From positions 1-64,000 of IMG/VR virus record IMGVR_UViG_3300030333_002216: a DNA stretch of 64,000 nucleotides; one strand, given 5' to 3'. The notes under the pieces were generated by a model. The model saw nothing but the letters and a program-made list of their open reading frames with translations, did not search any database and was not told the origin of the DNA. This document shows positions 1 to 11,500 of the stretch, piece by piece. The first letter of the stretch is position 1; the number at the start of each line of letters is the position of its first letter. This DNA comes from a virus. A program made the position numbers and the translations under genes.

Positions 1-3000
1 TGTGTATGAGTTAGGAGTCCATTGTCTGTTATCATTTCCTCGCAATTCTCCGTGTGAAAATACTTCTTTATCATTTATTGTCATCGTTAGGGCTTGCGAA
101 CCACTTGCGGGGTCATCGGAATAAAGTCTGATTTTACCGCTATGACCGGGTAACAAGTCTATGGTATTCCACATCGAAGTTCCACCTTGACCAATTGTGA
201 TAACCCCGCTATTGTCATGTCCTATGATGTTGCGAAGATAGCCATTAGATTCATGATACCAATTAGCCGCACCTATTGTAGCAATAGCGGCAGTTGTGGA
301 AGTATCAGAACCACCTCCTGTTACTGCTGAGTATGTTCCTGTTGGGTCTATTCTAGTAGTTCCAAGAATTTCTAATTTAGCATTAGGGCTTGTCGTGCCT
401 ATTCCGACACTATCTGTGCTACCATCAATTGTCATTATGGTATCATTAAGATGACCAAAGGAGCGTGAAGAGTCGTGATGGTCTACTTCTTGCCAAACTC
501 TCAAATCGCTTGATGCACCAACATATCCAACTGTAGGGGAAGTGTTGTCAATTGTATATCCCCATCTAGTGCTTGCACCTACCCAATCAGTATTACTAGC
601 AGTATTTCTAACTTGATAGTGTAGTTCGTAGATTTGATTTCCTGTTCCGCCGGACATTTTGTGTCTTCTAAATTCTACCGAATCACCTGCGCTAGTTCCA
701 GAACCAGTTGCATTTACCTGTTGGAATAATGTTCCATCAAATGATAGATACTCTTCTGCATTGAGAACAGTTCCACCGGAAGCAGTTAGTATTCTATTGT
801 TAGTTGCGTTAGTTAGAGTTAGTCCATCTCCAACTGTGCTACCTGCTACTACTAAGTCAATCGTTCCGTCACCATCTTCGTAAGTTGCAGTAATGTTTGT
901 CTCTGTATTACCAGTAAACATTGCTCCGACTGTATCTTGAATAACTTCAGTCAAATCAATGTTAGCAGAACCATCAAAGGAAACACCATGAATGTCTCTT
1001 GCAGTTGCTAATGCAGTAGCAGTAGATGCGTTACCCGATAGTGTTCCTGTGATAGTTCCAGCCTTGAAATCCTCAAAAGATGAACCATGTTTTAGTTCCA
1101 TCCGGTTGTCTGTTGTATTATATTGGAATGTGATGTCATCTCCTGAACCTCCTTCCAATGTTAGACCTGCACCATCTACGACTTCACCTGTTCCATTTCC
1201 ACTACCAAGAACTATGTTATGGTCTTCAACAGTCATCGTTGCGGTATTGACTGTAGTTGTTGAACCACTAACGATTAGGTTTCCACCTACTGTCAAATCA
1301 GAAGCAGTAGTTATTGTTGTGTCTTCTGCAACAGTAAGTGCAGTTGCAAGTGTCGTAGAAGAACCAGCAGGTGTAGTTTGGAATTTCAAGCCACCTGCTT
1401 TGTCGCCACCATCGTTGAAAGCAATAATTTTAGCCGCACTATATGTTCCTGTGTTGCTTCCACTATTGTCATTGTTAGTGAAGGTAATCTGTCCAACTGT
1501 GTTCTCAGCGTTTCTAGCACCATGCAGAACTAGATTCGCTTGTGCGCCACTAGTGCTTGTTGTTTGTAGCGTTAATGTAGGATTACCTGATGCTTGGAAA
1601 GTTCCATCTCCATTTACAGTTAGATTATCTGCAATAGTTACATCATCACTTGAGAGGGTTATTGCAGTAGTTCCATCAGATGCCTTGATGTCATTTCCAC
1701 CTACCTTCAAATCTCCACCAAGAGTAACTAACCCATTTGAAACTACGAGAGAATCATTAGCAGAACCTCCTTGTATCTTGAATGGATATAGGTCTGTCCC
1801 ATCAGTAGAACCTCCTGTATCAAGTTGGTAGTCCTTGATTACGAAGTTTCCACCATCAGTATATGCGAGGAACTTGCCCTCGTTGTTCTGCATTGATACT
1901 CCAATACCACCTGTCGCACCAGTTGCGGCAATTTCAAGTGTGCTTCCATCGAAGGTTAGATTCGCTTCTGCATTCATGGCATCTGTCCCAGTTGCAGTTA
2001 GAATCCTGTTGTTCGCCCCATTTGACATGAAGTCAGATACGTCTACTGCAATAGTAGCAGTCGAGCCTTCTGCCGCAGTATGAGTGACATCTATTCCTGT
2101 TCCAGCAGAAACATCCGTCATGTAGTTTCCAGTTGTGTCTGTTCCTAGTGCTACGCTATTGGCTTGTATTGTTGCCGCACCACCAGCCGCTATTGCGATA
2201 TCTCCACTAACGTTTCCGAAGATGGCATCCTCAAAGTTAGAGGTAGTCATCTTCACAAGATTACCTGAATCAGATGTATCAGATAGAATCACCAAGTCAT
2301 CTTGAGCGAAGTCTGTGATAGCAGTTGCGAGGGAATCCCCATCCAATTTGTCCATGTCAATTGCCGCACCTGAAGCAATCGAAGCATTGACAACTGCGTT
2401 AGCGGCTAGTTCATCTGCACCCACTGCATCATCTGCTAACATTGCATTAGAAATCGCACCAGACGCTATCGAGAAAGTAATAGCATCATTAGTTGCATCA
2501 TTTGCTATTGTGACTCCTGAACCCGCAGTTAGAGTTAGAATATCAGCAGAAGCATCAGCAACTATGTCATCTTGACCACTAACTGAGATTGTCTTGAATG
2601 CCTTGATTCCACCTGCTCCACCATTGTCCACAGCGAAATCTGCTAGATGTGCTAGATTCATGTAAGCCCATTCGCCTTCATTATCATCCCACACAAGTAA
2701 TTGGTCTGCGGTATTAGCGGTTCTTTGTGCTGGGTTACTTGCAGAACCATCTGCACCAGAACTCATCAATGTAATGTTGGTATTCACAGGGTCGTCAATG
2801 CTGAATGCCGTTCCGCTCAATGCTAGTCCTTTATTGGCAGTAACAGAGTAAGTAGTGTCTGTAGATGCAATGGTAATGGTTCCATCACCATTGGTTACTG
2901 TTACGTTTGTGCTTCCCGCGAGAGCCGCATTGTCCCAAACACCAGCAGATGAATCGTAAATGAGAAGTTGACCAGCAGAGAGTGAATCGATATTGGTATC

Positions 3001-6000
3001 ATCTAATTCAGCAAGAGTGTCCTCAGTATCTACTTGAGCATCCACATACGTCTTGATTGCCTTAGCCGTAGCAAGAGTATCATCATTAGCACTGACAGAT
3101 GACAAGTCTGTATCCAATGCCGTGATGTCAGATAGGTCAGTTGTTGCTATCGTGATATTGGCAGAACCGTTGAAAGATTTACCTGCAATTGTTCTAGCAG
3201 TTTCAAGGGTGGTTGCAGTATCCGCATTGCCTGTCACATCTCCTGTCACATCACCTGTCACATCGCCTACGAATGTCCCAGCAACGAATGTCTCAGAACC
3301 TACTGTCCATCTTCCGGGGTCTTCATCCCACAGTAATGTCTTGTTACTTGCGCTCCCTCTTTCTATCTCTATCCCTGCGTCTTGAGAAGGTGTTCCTGTT
3401 TCATCTGAATTCAGAACTATGATGTTGTCACCAATGTTAACGGTGTTTGAATTTACAGTAGTCGTAGTGCCGTTTACTATTAGATTGCCACCAACAGTCA
3501 CTCCACCAGTAAACGTAGCAATATCATCAGATTGGCTACCTATTGTAAAGTCACCCCCAAAGTCTGAGTTTAACTTAGTTTTTAGATTAGCAACACTAAC
3601 ATCAACATCTGTGTTAGTTACCTTGGCATCGTTAAGCGCAACTCTATTCTCTAGTTTACCGAATGCGGCTAGGATTGTGTCTGTAGCCGCAACTGTCCCA
3701 CCACTACTAGTATTCAAATTAGTGAGAGCCTTTCCAGTTATCGCCGTAGCCGCAGTTGCAGTTGTCAAAGCGGTAGTCGTAGTGAAGCCTGAGTTGGTAT
3801 TACTGTAATTCGCTAGGTCGTTGTCTACAGTGAAAGTTAGGTCGTATGGGTCACCGTCTGTTCCATCACTCGTATCTGTCCAATTGATGTCAATCAATGC
3901 GCCTTCAATGAACTTGATTTCCTTGTCGTTGGCAACAGTAACTTCTGTGCCATCTCCGTCTTCTAATACGAATGACATTCCTCCTGTTCCACCGGGAATG
4001 CTATCCACATATGCCTTGACTGCCTTTGCAGTTGCTAATCCAGCATGGTCATCTGTGATACTAGCAAGGTTTGTTTCTAGTTGTGAAATATCAGATAGAC
4101 CTGTGGTTGCTAGAGATGTCAGGTATGTGTTAGTATCAATGTCATATGTCTCAGAACCAGTTCTCTTGATGAAACCAGTATCGCTATCTGGTATGTCTGT
4201 GTGCATTACTGCACCTGCGGCATTCACAGTCGTTGCATCTGTAACGTCTGCACTTGCATCAATTGCATCTAATTTGGCAATCTGTGTCGAAGTGGCTAGA
4301 CCAGTCTGTGAAGCAGTAGCATTTGGTATTGCAGATGTGTATGCTACATTTGGCTTATTGAGAATCTTGGCATCCCCACTAGAGGCATTCCAATCAGATT
4401 GGACATTCACTTCTGCGCCAGTTGCAATGCCACTTAGTTTGGTTCTCTCAGCAGAGGTGATTACAGAACCGCTACCTGCATCTGTAATCCCATCAATCTT
4501 AGCCATTGTAACTGCATCATCGGCAATCTTAGCCGTAGTCACATTCGCATCTGTAATCTTGATTGTGGTTACTGCGTCATCAGCAAGTTTTGCAGTTATT
4601 ACAGAACCCGTTCCTAGTTTTCCAGAAGTGACTGCATTACTGTTTATCTTACCAGTTGTCACACCAAGGTTTGCAATCATATCAGTAGCAACTGTTTGTG
4701 AATCCCCGGTAGTGACTACAGTTCCCGTGATGTCTGGGAGAGATATCACCCTGTCAGCAGTTGGGTCAATGATACGAAGAATGGTTTCGTAGTCATCAGC
4801 AGTCTGCCCTTCAAACTTAATCGCATCTTGAACGTTAATCTCAGTCTGATTTATTGTTGTAGTTGTCCCATCAACAAAGAAATTACCCCTGACCCTAACA
4901 GTAGTATCATTGCCAGCATCACCAAGGTAAAGAGTGTCACTCTCATTAAGAAGTCCAAGAGAAGCCACCACATTTGCCTTATCGGTAACATCTGCTTGTG
5001 CTTCGATTCCTGCTAGTTTATCAAACTGGTCATCAGTCATTAGACCGTGAGCATCTGTTGTGGAATCAGGAAGAGTAGCGGTTGTGGTGCTTCCATCATC
5101 GTGAGTTAGAGTTAGTAGCCCTTGATTGAAAGATGCACTCGCTACTGCACCCTTTCCTGAATCTGAGATAGTCAGTCTCCCAGCATTTACACCCGTTGTT
5201 ATTCTATCCCCACCAGTTACTTGAAGGGTGGATGAGCCTCCAAACTGGTCTGATATTTTAATCAGGGGAATGCTACCTGAGAGTTCTACGCCAATCGTGT
5301 ATGTGTGGTCTTCTACTTGTTGTGAAGTAATGTATTCCTTGACAGCCTTAGCCGTTGGCAATTGAGTATCAGTCGAATTGCTGTTAATACTTGTAGACAA
5401 TGAATTGATGTCAGTTAAGTCGGAGACTGAAACTGAGGATAGTTTGGAGTTTAATTGAGTTTGAATGGAAGAAGTAACCCCATCTAGATAGCCTATCTCG
5501 GTTGCTGATACTCCGGAAACTCCATCGAGTATATTCAACTCTGCCGCAGACGCAGTGATGCTTAAATCGCTTAGAGTCTCAACCTTATCAGAAAGATTGG
5601 AAACTAAGTTTGCTATCTTGCTTTGAGCAATATTAGCACCACTTGCTATTTGAGAGTCAGAAACTCCACCTGCCTTTATCACCACTGCTCCGGATGACAC
5701 ATCGAAGTTAGTGGATGAGAAAGACGCTATACCCTTGTTTGATGTCGTGGCATCTTCTGCGGCTACAGTCAATGTTCCTGCACTATCATCGTATGTGGTG
5801 GTGATTCCCTCTCCATCGGTTATCAGAGTATTGACTCTATCATCTACTCTCTCATCAGTGTAGAACTTGTTGCTACCTTCTGCGAAATCGTCTGTGTCTA
5901 ATGTGAGAGTCCCACCAAGATTCACTGAGTTACTGTTGATAGTAACTCCTGAGTTTGCTAGTTTGGAGTTTGCAATGCTTCCAGCGAGTTGTGCGTTAGT

Positions 6001-8250
6001 CACAGAAATATTAGAAACATTGCTACTCCAGTCAGCACCAACAGTAGCACTAGCGGCAATTCCATCAAGTTTGGTTTTCAGTGTAGCCGTAAATAGTTTG
6101 TTAGTCGTTCCATCAGCAATCTTATCTGCACTAATTGCCGCACTGTTCGATATGTCAGCATTGACAATAGCCGTTCCAGTAGCCCGATAGTTTGCAGATA
6201 TGTCTGGTATATCCGAGGCAATGAGAAGCGCAAACAAGTTCGCTGGATTGATTCTCCTCAACCCATTAGTTGCATCGTCATACATCAGATAATCAGCAGT
6301 TCTATCAATTCCGTTCTCGATAGTAAGACCATCAATGTCAACCTTCAATGTGGCACTGGTTCTATCCAGTCCATCACTTATGGTGAGGCTTGGTTCTTTA
6401 CCACTTAGAGCGGATACTAATCCGTCTATCTTGCTCTGCGCTATTGCCGCATTACTGGCAATGCTTGCGTTTACTACCGCATTAGACCCTAGTTGGTCAG
6501 CACCGACTGCATCGTCTGCTATCTTCGCTGATGTTATGGCATCGTCTGCTATCATTGCCGTAGCGACTTGAACCTCTCCAATCGTTCCAGCAGTAGTCGC
6601 ACCTAGCACTCTGTTGTTAGTGGAGGTGTCTTGCATCTTGGCATAGGTGATTGCATCATCTGCAACGTTACCAGCGACTATTGTTCCATCTGCTATCTTA
6701 GCACTAGTTACTGCGTCATCTGCTATCTTAGCAGTGGCAACCGCATCATCCGCTAGTGTGGTTGATAGGGCTACGTTTGCCGCTCCGGTGAACCCAACGG
6801 CACTTGCGGTGACATCACCAGTGATACTGAAATTTCTAGAGTTCGCTAAGGCAGTTGCAGTAGAGGCATTACCAGTAACAGCCCCTTCCAAGTCGGCTAC
6901 TATTGTTCCAGCAGTTCCAGAGAATACCTCACTGTTGTTGGTAGCATCAGGAATGAAGGTGAATTTCCCTGTATTGTCATCGAATCCGAAGAAGCCTACT
7001 TTTCCAGAGGAACCATTATGCCACTTGAATTCTATTCCTCTATCCTTGTTATCATTGAGTCCTGTGCCATCCCCACCCAATGTGAATACTGGGTCATCAA
7101 CTGTGACAACGGTTGAGTTGATTGTTTGTGTAGCACCATTGACTGTTAGATTGCCTCCCACTGTCAAATGACCAGTGAAGATAGCCGTGTCATTAGACTG
7201 CGAACCTATAGTGAAATCGCTACCAAAGTCAGAATTTAGTTTGGTCTTTAGATTGTCAACTGTTACATTTGTATCAGTATCAGTCTGATGAGTGTCAATC
7301 ATGCTCTTGATATCAGCAGGTGCATATCTCTTGACAGTAGTAGAGTCACCAGCAGTCCTTTCTGCTGAGGATACTTGACTGACTCTATTATTGTAAGCAG
7401 TCTCAATCTCAGTATCAGTTTGGTCAGCAGTAGCACTTGCTTCTATACCAAGCATTGAAACTAAGTTTGCTGGGGTTATTTCCTCTACAACACCTGCCCC
7501 AGAACTATCTCTACCTAGAATTCTATTAGTGGCAGAAACATTCTGCATCTTCGCATATGTCACCGCATCATCGGCTATGTTTGCAGTTGCTACACCACCA
7601 CTAGGAATCAGTCCAGAGTTCCCTTCTGAAATGGCAGATGTGTAAGTTATGTCAGAAGTGAGAGCAACGGTTCCTGTGGATGAGGGGAGCGTAAGTGTCG
7701 CGGAACCCTTAGTTAGAGTCCCATCGGCATTTATCCTCAGTGTCTCTGACCCACTGTTTATCGCACTGAATCCCTTTGTAGTCTGGTCATACCCCAAGAA
7801 TTGGACTAGCCTATCAGTAGCATCGTGGTCACTCCCCGCCGGATACTTGATTATAGCAACAGGGATGTCACCAGCAGTCAATGAGGATACAGAGGCAGTG
7901 CTTAACGAATTAGCACCAGTCCTAATCTGTATGACATTCGATGCGTCAACTACAACAGTGGCATACCAATCATTACCTGCTCTTTCTCCTACACCGGGTT
8001 CTATATCATTCCTAGCGGAGATAGACACTAGAAGACCGTTTCTCATTATCTTACCAGATGCAACGTCATACTTCGTGTATGCACCACCGTCTTCTTGTGT
8101 GATGTTGAATCCACTGAGAACACTATTACCACCAGTGGCAACGTTCAGGGAGTTGATTATACCACTGTGTATGTTGTCTGTTCCGTCTACGATTCTAGTG
8201 CTTGGGCTAGCAGATAGAGTAGTCAAGAAGCCCGGATTGCTGTTAACCAT
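1..8250 (-). CDS. Giant tail fibre protein, C-terminus cut by window edge
   Basis: The minus-strand frame from the ATG at 8250 has no stop codon in the lines I read codon by codon, to the left edge (about 2,750 codons), so the protein continues outside the window. Its start overlaps the stop of the upstream gene (TGATG). The translation is built of fibre modules: repeated IADDAVTxAKI units (about 6490-6760, 4480-4640, 2390-2470), repeated VGGNLTVNGxTTTVNS units (7100-7160, 3440-3500, 1240-1300), a DVTG repeat near 3230-3265, a GNTETNITATYEDGDGT unit near 850-930, and a SVGIGTTSPNAKLEI unit near 370-410 typical of beta-structured distal fibre parts. Such modules are known from marine phage fibres. 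It probably forms the host-binding fibre of the tail tip. Receptor unknown. Confidence 0.85.
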   Translation of the reverse strand, partial: MVNSNPGFLTTLSASPSTRIVDGTDNIHSGIINSLNVATGGNSVLSGFNITQEDGGAYTKYDVASGKIMRNGLLVSISARNDIEPGVGERAGNDWYATVVVDASNVIQIRTGANSLSTASVSSLTAGDIPVAIIKYPAGSDHDATDRLVQFLGYDQTTKGFSAINSGSETLRINADGTLTKGSATLTLPSSTGTVALTSDITYTSAISEGNSGLIPSGGVATANIADDAVTYAKMQNVSATNRILGRDSSGAGVVEEITPANLVSMLGIEASATADQTDTEIETAYNNRVSQVSSAERTAGDSTTVKRYAPADIKSMIDTHQTDTDTNVTVDNLKTKLNSDFGSDFTIGSQSNDTAIFTGHLTVGGNLTVNGATQTINSTVVTVDDPVFTLGGDGTGLNDNKDRGIEFKWHNGSSGKVGFFGFDDNTGKFTFIPDATNNSEVFSGTAGTIVADLEGAVTGNASTATALANSRNFSITGDVTASAVGFTGAANVALSTTLADDAVATAKIADDAVTSAKIADGTIVAGNVADDAITYAKMQDTSTNNRVLGATTAGTIGEVQVATAMIADDAITSAKIADDAVGADQLGSNAVVNASIASNAAIAQSKIDGLVSALSGKEPSLTISDGLDRTSATLKVDIDGLTIENGIDRTADYLMYDDATNGLRRINPANLFALLIASDIPDISANYRATGTAIVNADISNSAAISADKIADGTTNKLFTATLKTKLDGIAASATVGADWSSNVSNISVTNAQLAGSIANSKLANSGVTINSNSVNLGGTLTLDTDDFAEGSNKFYTDERVDDRVNTLITDGEGITTTYDDSAGTLTVAAEDATTSNKGIASFSSTNFDVSSGAVVIKAGGVSDSQIASGANIAQSKIANLVSNLSDKVETLSDLSITASAAELNILDGVSGVSATEIGYLDGVTSSIQTQLNSKLSSVSVSDLTDINSLSTSINSNSTDTQLPTAKAVKEYITSQQVEDHTYTIGVELSGSIPLIKISDQFGGSSTLQVTGGDRITTGVNAGRLTISDSGKGAVASASFNQGLLTLTHDDGSTTTATLPDSTTDAHGLMTDDQFDKLAGIEAQADVTDKANVVASLGLLNESDTLYLGDAGNDTTVRVRGNFFVDGTTTTINQTEINVQDAIKFEGQTADDYETILRIIDPTADRVISLPDITGTVVTTGDSQTVATDMIANLGVTTGKINSNAVTSGKLGTGSVITAKLADDAVTTIKITDANVTTAKIADDAVTMAKIDGITDAGSGSVITSAERTKLSGIATGAEVNVQSDWNASSGDAKILNKPNVAYTSAIPNATASQTGLATSTQIAKLDAIDASADVTDATTVNAAGAVMHTDIPDSDTGFIKRTGSETYDIDTNTYLTSLATTGLSDISQLETNLASITDDHAGLATAKAVKAYVDSIPGGTGGMSFVLEDGDGTEVTVANDKEIKFIEGALIDINWTDTSDGTDGDPYDLTFTVDNDLANYSNTNSGFTTTTALTTATAATAITGKALTNLNTSSGGTVAATDTILAAFGKLENRVALNDAKVTNTDVDVSVANLKTKLNSDFGGDFTIGSQSDDIATFTGGVTVGGNLIVNGTTTTVNSNTVNIGDNIIVLNSDETGTPSQDAGIEIERGSASNKTLLWDEDPGRWTVGSETFVAGTFVGDVTGDVTGDVTGNADTATTLETARTIAGKSFNGSANITIATTDLSDITALDTDLSSVSANDDTLATAKAIKTYVDAQVDTEDTLAELDDTNIDSLSAGQLLIYDSSAGVWDNAALAGSTNVTVTNGDGTITIASTDTTYSVTANKGLALSGTAFSIDDPVNTNITLMSSGADGSASNPAQRTANTADQLLVWDDNEGEWAYMNLAHLADFAVDNGGAGGIKAFKTISVSGQDDIVADASADILTLTAGSGVTIANDATNDAITFSIASGAISNAMLADDAVGADELAANAVVNASIASGAAIDMDKLDGDSLATAITDFAQDDLVILSDTSDSGNLVKMTTSNFEDAIFGNVSGDIAIAAGGAATIQANSVALGTDTTGNYMTDVSAGTGIDVTHTAAEGSTATIAVDVSDFMSNGANNRILTATGTDAMNAEANLTFDGSTLEIAATGATGGIGVSMQNNEGKFLAYTDGGNFVIKDYQLDTGGSTDGTDLYPFKIQGGSANDSLVVSNGLVTLGGDLKVGGNDIKASDGTTAITLSSDDVTIADNLTVNGDGTFQASGNPTLTLQTTSTSGAQANLVLHGARNAENTVGQITFTNNDNSGSNTGTYSAAKIIAFNDGGDKAGGLKFQTTPAGSSTTLATALTVAEDTTITTASDLTVGGNLIVSGSTTTVNTATMTVEDHNIVLGSGNGTGEVVDGAGLTLEGGSGDDITFQYNTTDNRMELKHGSSFEDFKAGTITGTLSGNASTATALATARDIHGVSFDGSANIDLTEVIQDTVGAMFTGNTETNITATYEDGDGTIDLVVAGSTVGDGLTLTNATNNRILTASGGTVLNAEEYLSFDGTLFQQVNATGSGTSAGDSVEFRRHKMSGGTGNQIYELHYQVRNTASNTDWVGASTRWGYTIDNTSPTVGYVGASSDLRVWQEVDHHDSSRSFGHLNDTIMTIDGSTDSVGIGTTSPNAKLEILGTTRIDPTGTYSAVTGGGSDTSTTAAIATIGAANWYHESNGYLRNIIGHDNSGVITIGQGGTSMWNTIDLLPGHSGKIRLYSDDPASGSQALTMTINDKEVFSHGELRGNDNRQWTPNSYT

Positions 8251-8582
8251 CAGTCTACCTCCAATCTAATTGTGAATGTCACTGTATCTGCCGATGGCAC
8301 TACTCCAGTGTTCGTGAAGGTAACTCGGCTCAATAGGGTATCGGCAGAATTGAATATTCCTAGTTCTGATACCCCTTGTGTTCCAATATCCGCACCAGTG
8401 AAAGAAGCAGTCCAAACTAACTGTGACCCTATTCTAGAAGGGGTCACTGTCTTCTCTGCTACGAAGGCATCCAAAGCAGTCTGCGAAGCCGCCGTGTCAT
8501 CTCCGCCATTGCCTATTCTTACCTTCGTAAATGTGCTTGCCACTGTTGATGCTAATGCTTCCTTTCCGCTATCTACTATCAT
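8250..8582 (-). CDS. Small tail fibre-associated protein (110 aa)
   Basis: A 110-residue protein whose start overlaps the stop of the preceding giant tail protein (ATGA) and whose stop overlaps the start of the giant fibre gene. It begins with a short helix-prone segment containing VDSGKEAL. It then carries beta-rich sequence with an SELGIFN / LLSRVTF pattern seen in small phage fibre-collar or fibre-attachment proteins. Position between the hub-like protein and the fibre suggests it links the fibre to the tail tip. The family assignment is tentative; the tail role rests mainly on context. Confidence 0.6.
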   Translation of the reverse strand: MIVDSGKEALASTVASTFTKVRIGNGGDDTAASQTALDAFVAEKTVTPSRIGSQLVWTASFTGADIGTQGVSELGIFNSADTLLSRVTFTNTGVVPSADTVTFTIRLEVD

Positions 8583-11500
8583 GCGTAATCCTCCTGTTGG
8601 TAGAACTTATCTTGGTAACTCTTCTTGGTAACTGTGCTATGCTCAAATCCTACTTCCTCCGTGAACCCAACTAAGTCATCGAAACCCATGTTTGAGTTAT
8701 ATGATAGTGCATTCGATGACCCCGTTATCTTGTAGGAGAAACTGATATTCTTTAGTTTAATTGCATCAAACAGGAATTTTCCAGCCGAAAGAACTACAGC
8801 ATCTCTACCCAATAGCACAGTGCTATCATCTGATTGTCTGGTGGATAATTCACTAAGCCTCTCAGCAATCGTCTTGTCAAATGTCCCTACTTTCAATTTG
8901 AGTGTTCCAGCAAGCACATTCTCTATTTCAAAGACCATGTAATCATCAATTGGAATGTTATGGTTAGGGAAGTTCAATCGAACTATATCTCCGGCTTCAA
9001 GTAACTCTAAGCCTTGTTTTTGTAATTCAACATCTATTTTTCTTGTTCCTTCACTATAGATTTCCATTAACTCTACTGCCTTTGTTTCTGCATCTGTCCT
9101 AGTCTTTATTGTTGGGTCAATTACCTTCACTGCTCTTACTTGTTTCTTAGTAGGCTCTTCTAGTTCGTATTGGACTTTATCTCCGATAACGATTATCTTG
9201 TTCGCTTTATCGAACATGGATTTATTTGCCCCTACTTTGATTAGACGACCAGACTCCTTGTAAGACAAAGCATACTTACGCAGACTATCAGTGTCTTCTA
9301 TGTTCCTTGTGATGAATTCTCCGTTCTTTATTCTGTAGTCTAAACCTCGTTTTATGATTAATGAGTTGAGTGCATTATACATATTGCTATTATCGAATTT
9401 CAAATTAGTAACAAACGTCTTCTTGTTTATCAATACGATTTCATCGTTCTGTGCTGGAGCGTAGTATTTTTTCGTGAGTGTTATCACCGCGCTTGACACG
9501 TTGCTTACCTCTCCAATCAAATGTCCATCATAAGTATAGATGACATCCCCATTACTAATGCCTGTGACATTCTCGGTGCAAGTTATCGTAGTAGAAGAAG
9601 TAGTTCCACTACTAATGATATTGCCCGTTGGTTTGGAGAAACTTCTTGTTGCATTGTAGTCCAGACCAGCAAGTTTGACTATATTCTCCACTTCCTTTTC
9701 CAATTGAGAACCAATGGAGTATGTGGTTCCTATATGGCATTTCTTGATTTCCTTCAACTTAGGCTTCCTTCCTAGTGTGATATCAAAGACCTCTCCAAAA
9801 GACACTACTCCATTACCATTTAATTCTCCATCGAATTCTAGAGTCAACCCTGTTCTAGATGTGTCCTCATCAATCTCTATTGTTTTCTTAACAACTATTT
9901 TCCTTCTGTCATTGTGTTGCCCATCAGTGACATGCATATCTAACACATCACCATCTGCTAAATCAGAAAATGGTGTGAGAGCCAATGCGGGCGTTCTTCG
10001 CTCTATCGTGCTATTGGCATTATCAATATCCAATAGGAGATACATATGATACACGCTTTCTGAATAGGTGGGGTCATCTCCTTCTCTTGCACCACCAGTT
10101 CTCCAGTCCCTTCCCTTGCCATCATCCAGTAATGTATTGAATTTGATTTCCTTTTCTTGATTCTCAAAAGTGACTTCTGATGGGCGCATCAATCTCCATT
10201 TGTTCCCATGTGTAGTAGTGTTTATCACCGTGTCAAATACAATCTGTTGAACTTCAGTCGCGCTTGTTGTTGGAGCCGTGGAAACAGTGTGAGAAGTGAT
10301 TTTCATTATTGCTGATGGCAAGTTATTACCAATGGTGTTTCTAACAGTGGCTTTAGTGCTTCCATTTGGAATATCGTGGTTGTATTGTTCTGAAACCAAA
10401 TAGTATCCTGTGAGGTCAGGCATGTAACTCAACCAAGCGTGTTTGGTGTTGGAGTCTAAGGTGAATGTCGCAGTCTGGGACGAGACACTAGCGTTACTGA
10501 AATCAAACACTGGCTTTACTAGCATCTGTGCTGAAAACACCCCTCCTTTGGTATGAGTCGTGTCAGTTCCACTAGTGCCACCTCCACCCATAGTGACGTT
10601 TCTAAGAGTAGCATTTGTTCCCCTGTATAGTCTAGGGGCTTCATCATCCACATCATAATCACTCAATGTTGGATTTAGCGCAAGAATGCTAGTTTTGGCT
10701 TTGGTTCCTGTCATTGCTAGGCTATCCCTAGATTGCTCTACTACCGTTCCCACTGCATAATCAGCATTCAAATCAGGAACAGTCAGAGTCTTACTACCCT
10801 CGCTCCCCGAAGTCCAAGAGAAGGGAGTCCCGTTAATCCACCCGTTCCCTCCATTAAGACCAAAACCAGTAATATCCGCTAATACAAGGCTGGTTTGACC
10901 ATCTGTGTATGCCGTGGCAACAGTGGTTTTCACTCTTGTATACTGTTGCACCATTGTGTTTCTTGTAGTTTGTTCAAAATCGTGAGTGTTACTTGAAACG
11001 TAAGCAGAGTAATTTGCCTCGGTATCCAATGTCAATTCAGTGCTGAGTGTGATATCATCCACACCTATGATGTCTGCTCCAAATTGGGGAAGATGAACGT
11101 CTGCTCCCTGTTTGAATCCTCTAAACACACCAATGCAACCATCATAGATATGTGCTAATGACCCACTGTAATTGTTGCTTATACCAACACTGTATCTGAA
11201 TGTCCTATTGGCCGTGGTATTACTCAAGTCCCTATGGTAAAGCCCAGCAATGACTCTAGAGATATGCCTATGCCCATTGGCTGAAGTGAAGTGATTGAAG
11301 GCAGATATCCTCCTGTCTTTGAAATCTGGTTCTCTAAGGAAAAGGCCAGAAGAAACGTTACTGTCATCCCATGTTCCCTTGTATTCCTCAGAGATTAAAG
11401 GAATGATGATATCATGTCCATCAAAGCGTTTTGAAACATCTGAAGAATTGACCAACCTTTTAGTCCAATTGAAATTAGTGCTTTGCACTGTGGGTGAGCA

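Noticed and set aside
3229-3264. Twelve-base tandem repeat (TGTCACATC-type) as a regulatory repeat
   Set aside because: It encodes a repeated DVTG in the fibre protein and needs no other explanation.
659-8269. A series of plus-strand open frames (for example 992-1831, 3821-4792, 7649-8269)
   Set aside because: They are antisense to the continuous minus-strand fibre frame, are low in complexity (Ala/Ser/Val/Pro-rich), and lack ribosome binding sites.
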